A DNA stretch of 64,000 bases from positions 72,682-136,681 of the forward strand of contig DLDA01000010.1 in assembly GCA_002480925.1 (NCBI GenBank). Direction: 5' to 3'. A program made the translations under genes and the position numbers. This stretch comes from Lachnospiraceae bacterium UBA7784 (GTDB taxonomy: Bacteria > Bacillota > Clostridia > Lachnospirales > Lachnospiraceae). Shown here in pieces: positions 61,870 through 64,000 of this stretch (within the stretch, counting starts at the first letter, position 1; every line of letters begins with the position of its first letter). The notes under the pieces were generated by a model. The model was not told the origin of the DNA, did no database searches, and was given only the letters and a program-made list of their open reading frames with translations.

Positions 61870-62724
61870 CTATCTCTTTGAGTTATAGGAATTATAGATC
61901 TTGATCTCAACCCTTCGGTTCCTTGCCCTTCCCTCTGGTGTCTTGTTGCTTGCTACAGGATTGTATTCTCCTCGTCCCGAGCTGTAGATCTTTGCAGGAT
62001 CGAGCTTTGAGTACTTCCTGATGTCATTTGCCACATTAAGGGCACGGTACATGGAAAGGACATTATTGTCCTCGTACTTTGCTGAATGGATAGGGACATT
62101 GTCTGTATATCCCTCGACCTCTATCAGGCTGTCATTATATGAATTAAGGAGCAGGGAAACCTTTTTTATGATAGGTCTGGCTCCCTTTTTCACTTCACTT
62201 TCTCCGGTATTGAAAAGGAAGGCACCGTTTAAGGTAAGCCTTACATACTGTCCATTGAAATCAACCTGAATCCTGTTCTGTATGCCGTATCTCTTTGCCT
62301 CTTTTGTGACATTCTCGGCCATCTTCTCGGATTCCTCAAGGGCCTTCTTCTCTACTTCCTTCTCTGCTGATCTGGTTCCCTGATCCTCGGAGGCGTCTGC
62401 AGAGGCTGAATCGGCTCCATTTGGATTGTTTCCCTTATCATTTGCAGCCTTGCTTAAGGAATCACCGAAATAGTCGGCTATATCCGGAAGCTGGCTTATG
62501 CCCGCCGATACAAGCTTACCGTTTGAAACAGTAGCTCCTCCGCTGGGCATTATGGAAAAGGCATTACTTATCGATGCTGCCACCTGCTCCAGCTTATCCT
62601 GCTGGATAGTAGACATGGAAAAGAGCAGGACGAAAAAGCACAGAAGCAGGTTCATAAGATCTGAGAAGGTCGACTGCCAGAGTGGGAAGCTTTTAGGCGG
62701 ATCCGGCTTCTTCTTGAAAGCCAT
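61870..62724 (-). CDS. motB: Flagellar stator protein MotB
   Basis: Peptidoglycan-anchored stator subunit. 284 residues. Membrane helix with the proton/ion-carrying Asp in TFSDLMNLLLCFF (D22); OmpA-like peptidoglycan-binding domain from about 160 (VEGYTDNVPIHS, SSGRGEYNPVASN, GRARNRRVEI). Overlaps the motA stop by one base. Confidence 0.95.
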   Translation of the reverse strand: MAFKKKPDPPKSFPLWQSTFSDLMNLLLCFFVLLFSMSTIQQDKLEQVAASISNAFSIMPSGGATVSNGKLVSAGISQLPDIADYFGDSLSKAANDKGNNPNGADSASADASEDQGTRSAEKEVEKKALEESEKMAENVTKEAKRYGIQNRIQVDFNGQYVRLTLNGAFLFNTGESEVKKGARPIIKKVSLLLNSYNDSLIEVEGYTDNVPIHSAKYEDNNVLSMYRALNVANDIRKYSKLDPAKIYSSGRGEYNPVASNKTPEGRARNRRVEIKIYNSYNSKR

Positions 62725-63530
62725 TAGCCTTCACCGCCTTCCTTCGCCTTTGAAGCGTCAATACCAACTGAATCACGCTCTGCAGGAGCAAGGAAGGTCT
62801 TTAGCTTCTCCTCTATGATACGAGGGTTCTCGCCTGCCTGGATCGACAGAAGTCCCTCGACTGTCAGAGTCTTTACAAGGATCTCGTTATCATTGTTTAT
62901 CTTAAGCTTGTTTACTACCGGCACGCAGAGCCAGTTGGCGATCACTGATCCGTAGAATGTAGTGATAAGGGCCACGGCCATATTTGGTCCGATAGTGGAA
63001 GGGTCACTTAAGTCCTTAAGCATGTTGATAAGTCCGATAAGGGTTCCTATCATTCCCCATGCCGGGCACTGGGTACCCCAGGTATCGAAGAAGTTGATTA
63101 TCTTATTGTGTCGGTCAGTCATAGATCCCATATCATTCTCAAGGATCGCTCTTACCAGATCTGAATCTGTACCATCTACGACAAGCATCACGCCCTTCTT
63201 CAAGAACTCGTCTGATATGTCGTTCGCCACTCCCTCGAGTGCTAATAGCCCGTCCTTACGGGCCACATTGGCCATATCAAGGATGGTCGTGATGATCGCC
63301 TTCGGATCGCCGTTCTCAGGCTCCTTTATAGCCTTCTGAAGTCCTACCTTGAGGGCGTTTATGAAGTCCGGAAGCTTGTTACTGGTCATGACCGAAGCCA
63401 GAGAACCTCCGATCGTGATGATCATCGATGGATAATCGACGTAGGTCATCACCTTGGCACCTGAAGAGATGATACCATATAAGAGCATTACAATACCGAC
63501 TGCAAGGCCGGCTAACGAAGCTATATCCAC
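62724..63530 (-). CDS. motA: Flagellar stator protein MotA
   Basis: Ion-channel stator subunit. 268 residues, four membrane helices, and the charged cytosolic loop that contacts FliG. GTG start with GGGGG upstream. First gene of the visible operon after a 213-bp gap. Confidence 0.95.
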   Translation of the reverse strand: MDIASLAGLAVGIVMLLYGIISSGAKVMTYVDYPSMIITIGGSLASVMTSNKLPDFINALKVGLQKAIKEPENGDPKAIITTILDMANVARKDGLLALEGVANDISDEFLKKGVMLVVDGTDSDLVRAILENDMGSMTDRHNKIINFFDTWGTQCPAWGMIGTLIGLINMLKDLSDPSTIGPNMAVALITTFYGSVIANWLCVPVVNKLKINNDNEILVKTLTVEGLLSIQAGENPRIIEEKLKTFLAPAERDSVGIDASKAKEGGEG

Positions 63531-63575
63531 TGTCTTACCCCCGTAAAATATAAGCTTATTCTTTTGCCTCTTAAT

Positions 63576-63604
63576 ATATTACTAGAATAAGCACCATTTG
63601 TCTA
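63576..63604 (-). promoter_or_regulatory. Candidate promoter of the motA-led fla/che operon
   Basis: Minus strand: TAGACA (63599-63604), 17-bp spacer, TAATAT (63576-63581), sigma-A-like, 46 bases before the motA GTG. The rest of the gap is A/T-rich; an AT-only hairpin (AAATAAA / TTTATTT at 63720-63736) followed by T could weakly end the upstream gene. Confidence 0.6.
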
Positions 63605-63743
63605 CCATTATTTATCAACTTTTTGTAAAGTTTTCAAAAAAAAATCTAGCAGTTGTGGTTTCACCCATCCAACTCCCAAAAAACACATTTCGTGACTATT
63701 TTACCCTTTTTCGCCTTAAAAATAAAGACTTTATTTCAAAAAA

Positions 63744-64000
63744 TTATAAAAATTTGATGTTTTTACCAGAATCAAATGCTTTCAGTCTGCCCAGCTCGAG
63801 CATCTGTCTGAACCTGGCAATATCCGTTGGACGATTCTCCTGTATGATTGTCATGTGTTCCGGAAGTCCGTACGGAATCGAATCCAGACCAAAAACCACA
63901 TTCTCGCTGGTAACCGGTGTGCTGGTCTTTTCCTTCATAGCCGCCTTTTCATGCTTATCAGCATATTCGAGCATAGATTCATCGCTGCCATAAAAGGCAT
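63744..64000 (-). CDS. Unidentified protein, C-terminal part only
   Basis: The frame is open to the right window edge, so the N-terminus is outside. About 85 residues visible, ending RQMLELGRLKAFDSGKNIKFL. Polar, no membrane segment; contains an alternating stretch VVFGLDSIPYGLPEHM. Not recognised. It does not look like FlbD, the small protein usually found before motA in Clostridia. Codon usage looks like the neighbours. Confidence 0.6.
   Translation of the reverse strand, partial: AFYGSDESMLEYADKHEKAAMKEKTSTPVTSENVVFGLDSIPYGLPEHMTIIQENRPTDIARFRQMLELGRLKAFDSGKNIKFL

Overview
The window is a gene-dense stretch of a motile low-to-medium G+C Firmicute. The flagellar/chemotaxis block runs straight into an rpsB-tsf-pyrH-frr-uppS-cdsA-dxr-rseP-polC block as in Bacillus, and PolC, SepF, FliY, CheC and CheD are present. 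Together with the gene neighbours this points to the Clostridia, most likely a Lachnospiraceae-like anaerobe. I see no rRNA, tRNA, CRISPR array, insertion sequence or prophage.

Left part, plus strand (1-13862). A sulfate assimilation cluster comes first: ABC permease CysW (5' end outside the window) and ATPase CysA, a flavoprotein and a small two-cluster ferredoxin that look like the AprA/AprB adenylylsulfate reductase, and sulfate adenylyltransferase CysD/CysN. The scheme is sulfate import, activation to APS, and direct reduction of APS to sulfite without PAPS. CysN has a C-terminal tail that looks like an APS kinase domain that has lost its P-loop. cysDN has its own promoter, overlapped by a CymR-like operator, and ends at a strong terminator. 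Next come a nuclease/XPD-like helicase, a DMT-family transporter and cobT in one overlapping operon, convergent with pgeF. A zinc membrane peptidase and a tyrosine recombinase follow.

Middle part, minus strand (13872-40647). From high to low coordinates: rpsB-tsf; a polysaccharide deacetylase and a bactofilin inserted before pyrH; frr, uppS, cdsA, dxr, rseP, ispG, polC; pheA; the polyphosphate pair ppx/ppk; a 66-residue unknown gene; infC-rpmI-rplT with an L20-type leader and an AUU start for infC; then an envelope/division operon (HlyD-like protein, yggS, sepF, ylmH, aroB, lspA, rluD-like).

Right part, minus strand (40818-64000). A long fla/che operon runs motA, motB, fliL, fliM, fliY, cheY, fliO, fliP, fliQ, fliR, flhB, flhA, flhF, flhG, a PilZ protein, cheB, cheA, cheW, cheC, cheD, a small membrane protein and fliA (sigma-28). 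It ends with a FapA-like DUF342 protein, a basic small protein, a SwrB-like DUF6115 protein and a YceG/MltG-like fragment. Most genes overlap or abut, implying translational coupling. A candidate sigma-A promoter precedes motA. CheB lacks the phospho-accepting Asp of its receiver. The last feature is the 3' end of an unidentified gene cut by the window edge.

All functional calls rest on motifs and family knowledge read by eye; no database search was run. Where the first possible start codon lacked a ribosome binding site and a later one had one, the later start was chosen and the reason given.
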